Positions 1 to 11,254 are shown, numbered from the stretch's first letter. The stretch is 64,000 nt of DNA from Toxorhynchites rutilus septentrionalis (GCF_029784135.1 NC_073744.1:29618981-29682980); one strand, 5' to 3'. The notes: generated by a model not told the origin, from the letters alone. Numbers and translations: made by a program.

Positions 1-2957
1 ATACTAACATGGACAGTGTTCCAAAACATAGTTAATTGAAGTTTTCTAGTAAAACTCAAGGGGTGCCGGTCTTACCCTCAGTTCTCCCACAGTTTTACCG
101 AACTTGTCTGAATTAGTTGCCGTAAGTAGGGGATACATTCCCAAACAATTTTCGAAGAGCACTTGGAAGTTTTAATGGCTTTAAGTGCCGCTTGACGGTT
201 TAAGAAGATGCAGATGATAGCATATCTATATTTTCTTCCGCGGCAGACATTTATTGAATCTATTTTTGCAACTATTTTTGCCTGAATAACCGCTGGCCAG
301 TTTTCCATAGTTACAGAGCTCCCTGATTGAAAGGGAATTTTCTTAAAGCTCACATTCAGTTTTGAGAAATATAATCGTTACAACGAAACGCGACTTCGCA
401 AACTTCAGAGGAAAGAACACTTCCAAATAATTCGGCCATGAATATCATTCACTGGAACTGTTGACCACAGAAAAACAAGCGTCGACGATTCACGCCACCA
501 CGTTCCAGGGAAGCGGCGTCAAATGATGCGTGTGTTTGGGATGTCCTGCATCCTGTTCGCACGAGATTGAGCCATCGGGAAAAGATGCTGCGGTCCGAAT
601 GAAGCACCCCAGCTAGGATTCGATCCTGTTTTCAATAGCCGACCAAAATGGGTTAGCACAAGCCCAGCCGTGCCGATGGTTATGTCAGGGAGGAGGCGAA
701 AATTGAATCTAAAATGTGTATGCAAATGTTTGGCTTGGCCGGGATGGACTTTGAGGCGTGGCGCATGAGATGTGTCGTTCCAACGGTGTGTTGTATCAGG
801 CCAAGCACTCTGCCTGATGTATTTCTATGTCATGTTGAGTGAGAAAGACGCACCCTGCCTCTGACAAGTTGTATCTGTGTGTGTGGGTGAGTGGGAGGAA
901 AATTTGAGCCAAAGCGAACATAATCACGCAATGAAATTTAGTGTGCTAATGGCGACGTGATATCAGCCAAGGATCGCTGTCGCTCCTTTCAATGACTTTG
1001 TGCTGGCTGTTGAATGAGGAGAGTGACTCGAGATGAGTATAACCGTTCAAGACGATAAATTGCTTCTCGTGTGGATGGAAGTTTATGCTGACGCTGGAGG
1101 AAATTCGAACAAGATGTGCTCCGTTATTGCATGGGAATATTTAATCAAATTTTTTCCCAGTAAAGCGTTCCAATACGAGATAATCTAGTTTCGAAACGGG
1201 AAGCTACCGGGGTTTTGAATAACTACGAACTGAAATTTGTAGAGAACTTTTTTCATGACCCATTTCGCCTGAAAGAATATAAAAATAAAACTACTCTCAC
1301 TGACATCCATTCGTCACTGGAAAATCCTACAGAAACTTTCGGTGTGTTGTAATGTTCACTTTCCATCCACTCCCTCGGGGCTTCTTCCCTTCTCCCAAAC
1401 GTAGTGTGTAACACAGATTGAACAACGTTGCGAGAAGTTTGAGTTCCATTAACTCATTACCCATTTCCGGCAGAATATCAACATGCAAATTCATGCGAAT
1501 CAATTCCGTAATATCCTATAATCTGCATAAAATAAAAGTTTTCCACACTCCCACGAGTGCGCTTGGAACGAGAGCCCGAATTTCCATATCCTCCACCTCC
1601 GCACTCACGCGCACTGCTTCCTTCCATCCCTGTAATACTATCGTCTCACGACCGTGAGTGCTTTTCCGTGTAGTTATGAAAATGAGCGTTGCCCATTTCG
1701 TTGGGGGGTTTTTCCGAAGAGCACTAAAATTGTAACGCTTGGTTAGCGAATTTCCACTAACAGCAGCACTCCGAGGGCTCAAAGGCAATATTCATTTGTT
1801 TATTTTCTCGGTTGGTGTGTGTGTGTGTGTGTGTGCGCCCTGGTAGCTTTTCCCTTCGTACACGTGTAATCATCTTGTTAATGGCACTTCTTCAAATTAC
1901 GGTCTCATCACTACGGGAACTGGATCAACAGATGATAACGGGTGGTGGAAACGGTGGATGGGAACCGTGATGACGATGCTACTTTACATCGGCTCATCGA
2001 TCGGTTATTATATTTACATCCTTGGCGCGTGGTACGAGGGGGAAGGGACCGACGGAAACAGGATAAAGACGAATTTTCTCATCCGTTGCAACGCCGACAC
2101 ACGATGGGATGAGATGCTGGAAAGTGTTGATTGAATCGCTGCCCAAGTTTCTGGGAATAATCGTTATTTTGAAGGCTTTCTCCACGAAAGTGGGAGCTCG
2201 TTTCAATACGCAATACAGAGAGCACGCGGAAAAAAACATAAAATTTTACGTGCGACTCGCGGTTCGCTTTGTGCCGCTACATCCGTTGAAATTGGTTCCT
2301 ATGTACATACACGAGAGTACCCAACAATGATTCGGAAACTTTGCCGCAGAGCACCAAGTCAAGTTATCAATGAAAAACCGGGAAACTCTTCGCTTTCAGC
2401 TCACCCGGGCGAGATAAATGCCATATTTTAAGACCATTGTAATCCCGATTACTTCACTTTGTTATGGTAATGATTCTAGGGAATGGGGGGACTCTCCGAA
2501 TCCCGAATGAGCGTAATTCTTGATAATTGATTTCGATTTGATTGCTGTTTCTTCTTTTGATTGAAAATTATTTCTGATAGACATTCGAAGTCCTACATCC
2601 ATGTTTTTCTTTGCGCTATTGCTCTTAACGATGTTGGCTCTCCTCAGAATCATCGCTGCAGGCTGGCATGTTGATTTGAAACAGATTTACTTTGAATGAT
2701 TAAGTATTATCTCATTTAAAGAGGAGTAACGTGAGAGAAGCCTTGGTAGAAAATGGATAGCCTGTCTCTTTTACGCTTCAAGCAAATGATTCTCCTTCTG
2801 CTTTCTTCCGTACTGTTTTCATATACCGCTCCCCTAACCAACTTAGTGACGAAACAGCCTCACCTCATATTTCTAGGCGCCTTGGATCGAATGACAGGAA
2901 TTAGGACTGGAGAAACGGTGAGGAAGAAGTGTCAACAAAGGAGAACATAAAACAACA
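1..2957. other. TE-poor region, no gene recognised
   Basis: About 3 kb of ordinary-complexity sequence in which I see no transposon ends, no tRNA and no reading frame that resembles a known protein. The short frames present on both strands have no recognisable motif and no consistent splice signals. A (GT)n tract lies at about 1814-1835. It could be intron, intergenic or regulatory sequence of a gene outside the window. Confidence 0.5.
1814..1835. repeat. (GT)n microsatellite
   Basis: Uninterrupted GT dinucleotide tract of about 11 units in otherwise unique sequence. Confidence 0.9.
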
Positions 2958-2961
2958 CATA

Positions 2962-3128
2962 TAGCGAATTCCCAGTTTCGCACTCAGTGTCGCACTAGGT
3001 TCGCCCCGAAAGCTGTTAGTTTCGCACTGGGATGTTTCACGGGTTGGCATTCTGGTTCACCAATACAACTATACTGAACTGTCAAGTTCCGAGTATTGTT
3101 TTGGAAAATCTAAAAGTAAAGACTATGA
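2962..3128 (-). mobile_element. Truncated MITE copy, same family as 53907-54488
   Basis: Begins with TAGCGAATTC, the terminal sequence of the element at 53907-54488, and matches the reverse complement of that element's right part through GCACTCAGTGTCGCACTAGG, ACGGGTTGGCA and TGAACTGTCAAGTTCCGAG. It has lost about 80 bp just inside the end and all of the other half. The match stops where a Helitron-like fragment starts. Non-coding. Probably PIF/Harbinger-type on the basis of the TTA duplication at the complete copy. Confidence 0.6.
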
Positions 3129-3321
3129 AAATGCCATACAAATGAGAAACAAATTTCTGCATAACTCGAAAACTAATCAAGCAAATGGAGTCAAATTTGG
3201 GATGTGAGGATTTTTGGGTACGAGAAATGTTTTTATGATGCTATGACACCCTTCCCTCCTCTGGGATGGAGAGGGGGTCCCATAAAAATCTGGGCGGGAC
3301 GAAGTTTACCGGGTCAGCTAG
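3129..3321 (+). mobile_element. Helitron-like element, 3' fragment
   Basis: Shares with the copies near 29.3 and 35.8 kb the internal segment 'CATACAAATGA...AAATTTCTGCAT' and the end 'GGGCGGGACGAAGTTTACC...GGTCAGCTAG' followed by T. The CTAG|T end, absence of an inverted repeat and absence of a TSD fit the 3' end of a non-autonomous Helitron. Only the last ~190 bp is present. Confidence 0.5.
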
Positions 3322-3637
3322 TTGTAAATGAAAAAAGGTCACATCGAGCTACAAAGAGCAGCTCGATGTAAGTTTTCGTCTGCAGAAAATAAGGTTCTCA
3401 TTGTTATCGAGTAATTTTTTGGGGTGTTTTTCGTTACGTTATTGTTTATCGAATCAGCGGTGAAGTTTTCTCATTTTTACTTCAAAAATATTGACGAAAA
3501 TAAAATACTAATCAAGTCGGGTAAGACAGACACTCCACCGACAAAGAACAAACATTTTGTTTTGAAAACAATTTGGTTATCTTCTCCTTCTCTTATTAAC
3601 AGATGGCCACTAACTACGTTTGCAAGTACAACCACAT

Positions 3638-3907
3638 CTTCTTCTTCTTCTTCAATGGCACTAACGTTCCTAGAGGAACTTCGCCGTCTCAACGTAGTAT
3701 TACTTGCGTCATTTTCATTAGTACTTAGTTGAGATTTCTATGCCAAATAACACGCCTTGAATGCATTTTGAGTGGCAAGCTCTAGAATACGCGTGATCAC
3801 AGTGCAAGTCGGAGGAAATTTCTTTGACGAAAAATCCCCCCGACCAGAACGGGAATCGAACCCGAACACCCGGCATGTTAGTTATGACGCTAACCACTCG
3901 GCCAAGG
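3638..3907 (-). mobile_element. tRNA-derived SINE with (AAG)n tail and 14-bp TSD
   Basis: On the minus strand the element opens with a tRNA-like head carrying box A (TGGCCGAGTGGTTAGCGTC) and a perfect box B (GGTTCGATTCC), followed by an unrelated body and an (AAG)n tail at its 3' end (3638-3654 on the plus strand reads as CTT repeats). Identical copies of AAGTACAACCACAT flank it at 3624-3637 and 3908-3921, the duplication expected of LINE-driven retroposition. About 270 bp. Its tail differs from the poly(A)-tailed SINE family at 28591 and 49806, so it is a separate family. Confidence 0.85.
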
Positions 3908-4212
3908 AAGTACAACCACATATCATGGACGAATCAGCAGAGTGTTTTTTAAAACTTCATCCGAATTTGTCATTCCGAATGCTGGAAGCAATTTTAGACA
4001 TGAAAAAATGAGAAAAATTACAGGCCCTTCTAGGTAATTTTAGTCTAGCTTTTTTGTTAGATTAGCTTTAAGGCATATTTGAAGACCTTCAAAACTTATT
4101 GAGCACATAAACGTCAATTTTCGGTTAGTGTCCATCTTTCCCATCCTTTCCATTTTTCTGTCAAGTGTCCGTCTTTCCTGACTCAATCTTATTTTTTCAA
4201 AGATGCCGGACT

Positions 4213-4550
4213 AGGGTGCCAATGAATGTATGGGGAAAAAATCGACCCTACAATTTCAAAAGGTTACCCCATAAAAAATGTTCACCACCTCGAAAAACAC
4301 CCTATGCCAAATTTCAGCTCAATCGGACTTAAGGGAGTGTGGCGCAAAGCGGTCAAAGTTTGAGTTTTTTGATAATCCAAAAATCACCCAAAAGGGGAGT
4401 AAACGAAATCGGGGTTTTCGAAACAAAATTTTGAATGCCAAATGTCTTAAAACGGCAAAAAAAAATGGCATAGGGTGTTTTTCGAGGTGGTGAACATTTT
4501 TTATGGGGTAACTTTTCGAAACTCGAGATGGCCATTTTCATTGGCACCCT
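4213..4550. mobile_element. Foldback MITE with 9-10 bp TSD
   Basis: Outer ends are AGGGTGCCAATGAA and its inverse. Just inside, a second inverted repeat of about 45 bp (4264-4311 against 4465-4512, containing CACCACCTCGAAAAACACCC) lets most of the 338-bp element fold on itself. ATGCCGGAC occurs on both sides (4203-4211 and 4551-4559), with one further position mismatched. A duplication of 9-10 bp would point to a Mutator-like element rather than hAT (8) or mariner (2). No coding capacity. Confidence 0.7.
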
Positions 4551-4899
4551 ATGCCGGACATATTCATTTTTCAAAATTTCTGCATCAAAGACAATTTTTA
4601 TTATGAAAAGAGCCCTAGAATATCAATTTGTGGTGAGATAACTATATATTTTTTTTGTGAAATTCATGAAAAAATCAATCCCCTATTGGGTGAAATTATT
4701 AGGAGCGAAGTATAAAACAAACACTAGAGTTGCTAAATTGTGAGGATTTCTGTGTATCGTAGATTAAGGATTAGAACGCGAAAAGAAAAAAAAAAGAGAA
4801 AGTCAGTTTCATTCAGAATTGTGAAATTTGATAGAATAATGGTTCAAAGCAAAATATTGCTAAACGTTTGGGAATTCGCAAAAATAATCGGTTTGGGAA

Positions 4900-6028
4900 C
4901 AGGGTTACCATATCTACGGAATAATCTGTATTTATACAGATTTTTCCAGATTTTTTGAAACCAAGAATCTGTAGTTACAGATTATAGATTTTTTAGGTTT
5001 TCATACAGATTTACAGATTTTTCGAAATAACGATCTAATTTTAGTTATGGCTTGATCTCAATCATATTTTTCCCATCTCACCAATTTTATTCATGTAGCA
5101 TTCGAATCAGCATGAATGAGAGACATTTTGGCACTCATATGTAGCGTGAAATACTGCGTTCCCATGTTCAATCTAAGGCGAAAGGGAGTAGAAGCCTGTG
5201 TCATCGGTTAGCTTTACACTCAATAAATAATGCTGTTAATCTTTTTCCTATACCCAAACTAGCGCTGGCAGAAAAAAATATTATCTTCGGCAGAAAAAAA
5301 AAATCTTTCTCATGTGCTGAAGGGTGGAATGAACAAATAAAAGCATCTTTTTCAAGAGTTTGTTTGTATGTATGGAAGCAGTCCTATCTCTCAGCCTGAG
5401 CGTCAGCTTGAAAAAAGTCCAAATAATGCCAAGCAAGGCAGGGATCGAACCAAGGTCGGCTGGAACGTAAGGCTATTTTACGCTATTCACATAGCCACTG
5501 GTGCTGTTGTACGAATATTGTGAGAATATTACACCACATTATGAAATGAAGTTGTTATCTTGTAAGTATGCATGGAAAATGTTTTGTAAGTGTAAAAAGA
5601 AAAGCATAAACGTGAATCTGTATCCTTCTCGGTCGGTGGTGCGTGCTTATTTGCAATGTGTCTCTTGTTTCGTTTTCTCATATTGCTTTTATATTGCTAT
5701 AGCATATATATCACACAAATGCTGTACCAGTATGGCAGGGTAGCACATTATTTTTTGTTATTTTTAAGGTTAGAAATAAGGATGTCAAAATATGTGCTGA
5801 AAATTAATTTTGGATGTACAAAAGCACAGTGAATGCGAATTTCTACATGGATACCACCAAAATCATCAACTTCATGATAACTATGCCAATCAATGATACT
5901 AAAACTAACATTATGCATCAAAACTGAATTGAAATTTAATACAGATTTTGATACAGATTATACGAGAAAAAAGTAAGATAAAAAAAATTTTTGAGACCAA
6001 AAATACAGATTTTATTATGGTAACCCTG
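4900..6028. mobile_element. hAT-like non-autonomous element (CAGGGTTACC ends)
   Basis: Ends are CAGGGTTACCATA and the inverse TATGGTAACCCTG. Both subterminal regions are rich in 'ACAGATTTTT/AATCTGTA' motifs, the sort of repeated subterminal sites hAT transposases bind. The same left end recurs at 32352, where it is followed by a recognisable hAT transposase remnant. I do not see a matching 8-bp duplication (TTTGGGAA against CCCACTAG), so one flank has changed. A tRNA-derived SINE lies inside at about 5400-5512. Confidence 0.55.
5400..5512 (-). mobile_element. tRNA-derived SINE head
   Basis: The minus strand has a perfect box B (GGTTCGATCCC, complement of 5441-5451) preceded about 50 nt upstream by a box A-like GTGGCTATGTG. 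The acceptor stem cannot be paired, so it is not a tRNA gene. Limits are approximate. It sits inside the hAT-like element at 4900-6028. Confidence 0.5.
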
Positions 6029-6242
6029 CCCACTAGTCGATTTCACTCTCAGTCAGTTGACGTTGACTATTATGTTTTGATTCTCACGAACACTCAATGA
6101 AATTCAATTCTGATGGCTCAAATATCAAGACGAAAATGAAGATGCAATGGAAAATTAACTTCATAGCATGTTTACGTTGATGTATTGTTTCATCTTTATC
6201 GATAATCGTTTGAGCAGTTGGTTTTCAATACAAGGCTGAAAT

Positions 6243-6300
6243 TCGTCATATATAAACGCCGTGAACGTGAATATTTTCGGCACTGTTCCCCGGTGCAGAA
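6243..6300 (+). promoter_or_regulatory. Possible TATA-type core promoter
   Basis: CATATATAAACGCC lies about 30 bp upstream of an initiator-like CGGCACTGTTC. The sequence directly precedes the truncated LINE but is not part of it. I see no downstream reading frame that it clearly serves. Weak call on motif spacing only. Confidence 0.2.
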
Positions 6301-6574
6301 ATGAAAGATCTATCGAAAATTAAACAAAAACAGTCGTCGTGTGTTGAAATGAGAGATTAGTACGTGCCGGTCGGTTCGTTTATTGTAGAGGAGTTCTCTC
6401 AGTCGTCATTGACTAATACCAGAACAATCGGGATATCGAAAAGGTCATTCCCGTGGCACTGCATTCAACTTAGCAAACTGGAAAGAGAAGCTAGAGTGCA
6501 AAGATACTTGCTGTTTTTTGGATCTAAAAGGCGCTTTTAAAAAAAATCCTAGACCCTTGTTGTTGAACACGATA

Positions 6575-7430
6575 CAGGTACACGGACTCGATTATATACA
6601 GACTCGATTATACAGGGTGGGCCATTTAAAGTGGAAGCATCTGGCCCAAAGTGGAAGCAACGCGCTGAAATTGTTCAGCTGTACATTCAAAATAACTTCT
6701 CAATTGTGTTAACTAAACGTGCGTGGAAAAATAAAAATAAAGTTAAAACATCCCCTGGAGACAACACTATACGTCGATTATATGCCAAATTTATATCGTC
6801 TGGTAGTGTTGGTAATGCCAGTCATCTGTCCAGACAACGACCAAGACGTTTCGACGAGAATATTGATGCCGTTCGAGCCAGTGTTGCAGAGACTCCATCG
6901 ACATCAGGTCGCCATCGTTCGCAAGAGTTAGGCATCTTTTTATTGCCATTTGTTCGGGAAAATGAATTGGACAATTACTGGTTCCAACAGGACGGCGCTA
7001 CATGCCATACAGCGGCTGCCACGACCAAATTATTGCGCGAAATGTTCCCCGGAAGATTAATATCGAAAAACGGCGATTATGACTGGCCACCGAGATCACC
7101 TGATTTGACGCCTTCTGACTTTTTTTATGGGGATATTTAAAATCCAAGGTATACACTGGTAAACCAAGGACCGTGGCTGCGCTGAAAGACAATATCCGAC
7201 AAGAAATTGCTGCCATATCGGCCGAAATATTGGGCAAAGTGATGGAAAATGCCGAAAAGGCGCTCATTTACGAGATATCATAATCAAAAAGTAGTTAGAA
7301 CAAATCTCCTTGGACCAAAATAAATGAATTTCAAAAAAAAAATGTTTTAAATTCCACTCCTTTATATACAGTGAAAGGATTATATACAGTGAAAGGAAAT
7401 CGGAGACTGTATATAATCGAGTCCGCGCTG
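6575..7430. mobile_element. pogo-like MITE inserted in the LINE
   Basis: Left end CAGGTACACGGACTCGATTA, right end TAATCGAGTCCGCGCTG, flanked by TA at 6573-6574 and 7431-7432. Removing it rejoins the LINE reading 'AACACGATA...GAGTGCTTTGG', matching the uninterrupted LINE at about 46900. A DD41D mariner sits inside it, so the MITE proper is only about 110 bp. The end type CAG...ACTCGATTAT resembles pogo/Tigger ends. Confidence 0.75.
6613..7362 (+). pseudogene. DD41D (rosa-like) mariner, deleted copy
   Basis: Starts with the same CAGGGTGGGCCATTTAAAG end as the longer copy at 43077 and is preceded by TA. Compared with that copy it lacks part of the 5' leader with the start codon, about 400 bp of transposase (roughly residues 101-232, including the first catalytic Asp), and the last ~55 bp with the right terminal repeat. 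The remaining frame keeps the second Asp (QQDGATCHT) and the third (PSDFF). It shares with the other copy a run of only seven T at 7120-7126, which shifts the frame after DFF. Non-functional. Confidence 0.85.
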
Positions 7431-7556
7431 TAGAGTGCTTTGGATTTACGAGTACTGCATATAAATGGTTTGAAAGCTATTTAAATGACAGAACTCAACG
7501 GACTATTTTTGTTTATTTTTTATTTTGGAGTACCTCAGGGAAGTGTATTAGGGCCT

Positions 7557-8825
7557 CCCGCCCAAAATTTATTTTTCGTTATCACATTCACGTTTACTTA
7601 CTAAGCGCACGTTCATGGGTCCAATCGCAGAACTGTTCATTGATTGATCTTCTAATCCACCCTTTCAAATCATTGTTTACTATAAAATAACAGTCCTTCT
7701 ACGAAAACTCGACATTATAATATCAGATTATTTTCAGACACAATTCTCGTGCAAGATTTTTCATCCACTTGCAAAAACATGTTTCTCCGCTGCATTGAAT
7801 AAATGTTTGATACAGAAAATATGATAGAATGAAGACAGCCCTGAATCGGACAATTCCTTTCTCGAGTTTTGCTCTTATCAACACTTTCGGCGATCCATTT
7901 TTATTCATATAGATAGAAGACGATGTAGGAGTGCGTTTTATCACATGGAAATCCATTTCTACTTTCGAACGAAGATCAATTTCGTTACCGCAAACATCAA
8001 ATGGACTAACAACACTTTTCAATATATAATTGTAGAACACATGTGAATTGAGTTTTTCGAATTTTCCGAAAATTTTCAATTGTCATATTTGATAAGAATA
8101 TGTTTAGTTCATATATGTGCATTATTTTTATGGGACTTTTCAGAGGAGGAAGAGCTATCATACCATTATAGAAACATTTCTCGTACCCAAAAACCCTCAC
8201 ATCCAAAATTCGGCTCCATTTGCTTGATTAGTTCTCGAATTATTCAGAAGTTTGTGTTTCATGTGTGTGGCAGCTCCCATGCCCCCAGAGAGAGGATAGG
8301 TGTGTCGAACCACCATAGAAACGTTTATCGATCCCTAAAACCACTGTATGCTAAGTTTGATTCCATTTGTTTGATTAGTTCTCGAGTTGTTCAGGCTCCT
8401 CCCCCCCCCTCTTGAAAGAGGGGAAAGGAGTTTCAAACCACTATAAAAACATTTAATTCTCCCTAAAACCTCCATATGGCACATTTAATTCCATTTGCTT
8501 GATTAGTTTTCGAGTTACGCAGAAATTCGTGTTTCATTTCTATGGCACCCCCCCTTTAGAGAGGGGGAAGAGTGTTGAACTACCATAAAAACGTTTATCG
8601 ATCCCTAAAACCTCTATATGCTAATTTTGATTCCATTTGTTTGATTAGTTCTCGAGATGTTCAGCAACCTCCCCCTTCCCTCTTCAGAGAGGAGAAAGGA
8701 GTGTCAAACCGCCATAAAAACATTTATTGCTTCATAAAACCTACATATGTCAAATTTGGTTCCATTTGCTTGATTGGTTCTCTAGTTATGCAGAAATTTG
8801 TGTTTCATTTCTATGGCAGCCCCCG
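7557..8825 (-). mobile_element. Helitron-like element with tandem internal repeats
   Basis: Reverse complement of the family seen at 35743-36412: it opens with CCCGCCCAAAATTT, the complement of the family's 3' end, but has lost the final ~25 bp with CTAG. 7600-7850 matches 36090-36400 inverted. It then carries about 250 bp absent from the other copies (with a 118-codon minus-strand frame at 7723-8079) and ends in a tandem array. It is inserted in, and has replaced part of, the LINE at 6405-10123. Confidence 0.6.
8147..8825. repeat. Five-unit alternating (A-B-A-B-A) tandem array
   Basis: Five diverged units of about 130-150 bp share 'CCATAAAAACRTTTAT...CCCTAAAACC...TTTGATTAGTTCTCGAG'. Units 1, 3 and 5 continue into 'CAGAAATTTGTGTTTCATTTCTATGGCA'-type sequence. 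Units 2 and 4 continue into GTTCAG plus a C-rich stretch. The alternation indicates amplification of a two-unit module. Single units occur in the other family members near 3.2, 29.4 and 35.9 kb. Long frames across the array are by-products of the repeat period. Confidence 0.75.
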
Positions 8826-10334
8826 AACCGCCATAACACATCTTGGCTTGATTATTGATGACAAACTCAAGTTCAAAACTCACATTGACAATGTCATCAA
8901 GAATATTGCCAAAAAGTATGGAATCTTATGTCGATTGAAAAACGGTTTAACTATTTGCAGCAAAATATAGCTATACAAATCAATCATCTTTCCCCATTTA
9001 GACTTTTTCTCTTCCATTTTTTTATAGCCAATGATACACAAATATCGAGATTACAGCGCTTGCAAAACCAAAATAATGCGGTTGATACTAAATGGTAACA
9101 GATTCACTTCCTCATTTTTAATGTTGGACCCTCTGCAATGGTTATCCGTGAAGCAAAGAATTGTTTATTTAACGATGGTGTTCATTTTTAAAGTAATTAA
9201 CGGTTTGCTGCCTCGATATTTGTGTGATCGAGTTGAGCGAGGAAGTGACTTTCGCAGTTATAACACTAGAAACGCGAATGAATTAAGAACACCCCATTTC
9301 TTGACATGTGCTTCACCAGATTCGTTGTATTTTAAAGAAATAAATGTGTTCAACTCGATGCCAAGACATGTTAAATGCGCAACAACACTTACATAACTTA
9401 AGAGGCACTGTATTTCACACGTGAAAGCTATGTTTTATGAACAGCCGAACGAGTTTTTTTTAATTCTTATGACGAAGATCTTTACTGACGAACGGATAAT
9501 TTAATGTGGACAATTTTGCAGTTTTTTTTCAATATTTTTAATGAATCTGACGAAGTTTTTCTTTTTGAACGGATTATATTATGTAGATTATTTAAATTTT
9601 TTAAATTATCTTTTTTTTTTTAATTTGATCAGTATTAAGTCTGTCATGATCTTGGTGATGATGGACTATTTTTATTTTGTCGTTTTTCTAGTTGTATTAG
9701 TAAAAATAAGATAAAAGTAGTCTACAAAAGTTTGAGCGTCGCGCGCGAGACACAGATATAGAGGATATTAAATTGAAAGTTTTTTGCCGGTCTAGGAATT
9801 TTTCGTAAAGGAAATTTTCTCGATTTCTCTGAATGAGGGTATTCATAGTCAATCCAAAACAAGGCTGGCGGTTGGACTTGTGCTCTGGTGGACTACTTGG
9901 CTGCAAAGGCCTTGTCGGGACCGTATCGGCTCTGTGGCGGACATGACTGAGTATTGGCTTGTCTTTTGACATTGCAATTTTTTGAACTTATATCTGTATA
10001 TAAAATCAGTTCTTTTTTATGTTTGCTAAACTGATTTCAATGTTGAGAAACAAATAAATTATCTTTTAGACTCGTCTTGCTCAAACCTCTGTAGGGGAAG
10101 GAGGCGGGACCATCATCATCATCTGACAGTTCGAATCATCGAAATCTGTACAAGAATGGCTGATTGTTTGTTAATGTTCAGAGTGTTCTTTGTTCAGTTC
10201 TAATGTTTCTGTTCAATCGTCAGCAACTATCATGTATACAGTCTTCCCAAGCTCAAACTCATACTACAATTATCTGATAATTTAGATCAGGGTTTCTCAA
10301 AGTGGTCGATATCGACCCCTTGGGGTTCCGTAAG

Positions 10335-10790
10335 GATGCAGACCAACTGATGGAAATTCGATCTATCGTATTTTTGGTGCTAATTGGTGTGGCACCCAAA
10401 CACCGAGTATCTTTGTGAATCCAGCTCTGCATAAATGGTTTAAAACTGTTTTGTGGTCGATATTTAGCTCCTGAGCGATGCAACGACCAATATCATGCCG
10501 ATAAAATTCGGGTTTTTCCGTGATTTCATCGACAATTTCGACGCCAGGCCTGCCCGTGCAAGGTGCATCATCAAAAATGCGTGAACGCAATCGAAAAAAA
10601 TCAAAATTTCACGTAATAAGCTGTTACAGTATCGGCACCATAAACACCATTTACAATATCAGTGGCTTAGCTTGCATTTTCACCTTTACCATAGAAAAAC
10701 TGTAGAATGTATCAAATTTTCTCTTTGTTGACTTCCGTTGTTAACATGCGGCAAATCACAACTGAATGGAACAAACAAAAAACAGCAAAA
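10335..10790 (-). pseudogene. mariner transposase N-terminal relic (irritans-like)
   Basis: Minus-strand frames in this interval show the second helix-turn-helix of a mariner transposase (IAQELNIDHKTVLNHL) followed by the family signature WVPHQL, and upstream a D-A-P-x-TGRPG linker. The catalytic half is absent and the frame is broken by shifts. Sequence resemblance is closer to irritans-type mariners than to the copies at 21203 and 58352. It sits just inside the left end of the hAT element. No terminal repeats found, so limits are approximate. Confidence 0.7.
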
Positions 10791-10821
10791 GAATTTGTTT
10801 AGTGTGGAATGTCACCATGCT

Positions 10822-10985
10822 TAACTCGAGTCGACCGCGGGTAAACGGTTTCCTATTTTATTAAACATAGAATTAAGGAAACATGTTAATATATTCTAGT
10901 ATAAATATAGTTAAGAGTTTGGCTCCTCTAAATCTATGTAACTGTGCCTATAAAAATAAACGGATTAAAAGTTTAAAAAAATGTC
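10822..10985 (+). mobile_element. 3' tail of a poly(A) non-LTR element
   Basis: Shares with 17534-17692 the series AACTCGAGT..ACYGCGNGTAA, GGTTTCCTA, GGCTCCTYTAAA, ATGTAACTG and AATAAACG, ending in an A-rich tail with an AATAAA signal. Looks like the last ~160 bp of a Jockey-like LINE or a SINE using that tail. No coding sequence is present, so the parent cannot be named. Confidence 0.5.
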
Positions 10986-11254
10986 AACGAGCATAACCTT
11001 GAAATTATTTGATCGATACTATACGAGATATCGAACACTACAGGATTTCTTTTTTCCCAACTGAATATTATTGTGTACTTTTCAAAAACTTAACAAGGCT
11101 CATCGACATAAGTTCATACAAGATTAGAAAATCGGCAAGTAAAAAAGCGTGAACAAGTTCGTGCGAGAAAATCTGTTTGAGCGTACAAGTCCTTCAGGCA
11201 AGTTTTGACATGTGCTATATTTGATACATATACTCAATTTGATAAAAGACAATC

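Larger units (their letters stand above)
6405..10123 (+). mobile_element. 5'-truncated LINE with (ATC)n tail, interrupted twice
   Basis: Three blocks, 6405-6574, 7431-7556 and 8826-10123, are collinear with the LINE at 44904-50073 on the other strand: reverse transcriptase, then the C-terminal part of ORF2, then a 3' UTR ending in a short (CAT)n/(ATC)n run. The first gap is a pogo-like MITE flanked by TA. The second is a Helitron-like element, and about 430 bp of reverse transcriptase including the FADD motif is missing there. ORF2 is broken by stops, so the copy is dead. Clade is uncertain. The YNTRNA motif near the C-terminus is of the kind seen in CR1/L2-type and related elements. Confidence 0.8.

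Noticed and set aside
590..640. AGGATTCGATCCT, resembling a box B
   Set aside because: It is a palindrome without a convincing box A, cloverleaf, tail or TSD.
2753..2950. 65-codon frame with a hydrophobic, signal-peptide-like start
   Set aside because: No homology, no continuation by splicing that I can justify, and leucine-rich starts are common by chance in this composition.
3845..3915. Possible tRNA gene on the minus strand (good A and B boxes)
   Set aside because: Acceptor stem does not pair and the unit is bounded by a 14-bp TSD with an (AAG)n tail, so it is a SINE head.
8080..8970. 111- and 132-codon plus-strand frames with repeated SICLISSR
   Set aside because: Products of the tandem array in the Helitron-like element. 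The end of the second frame is LINE ORF2.
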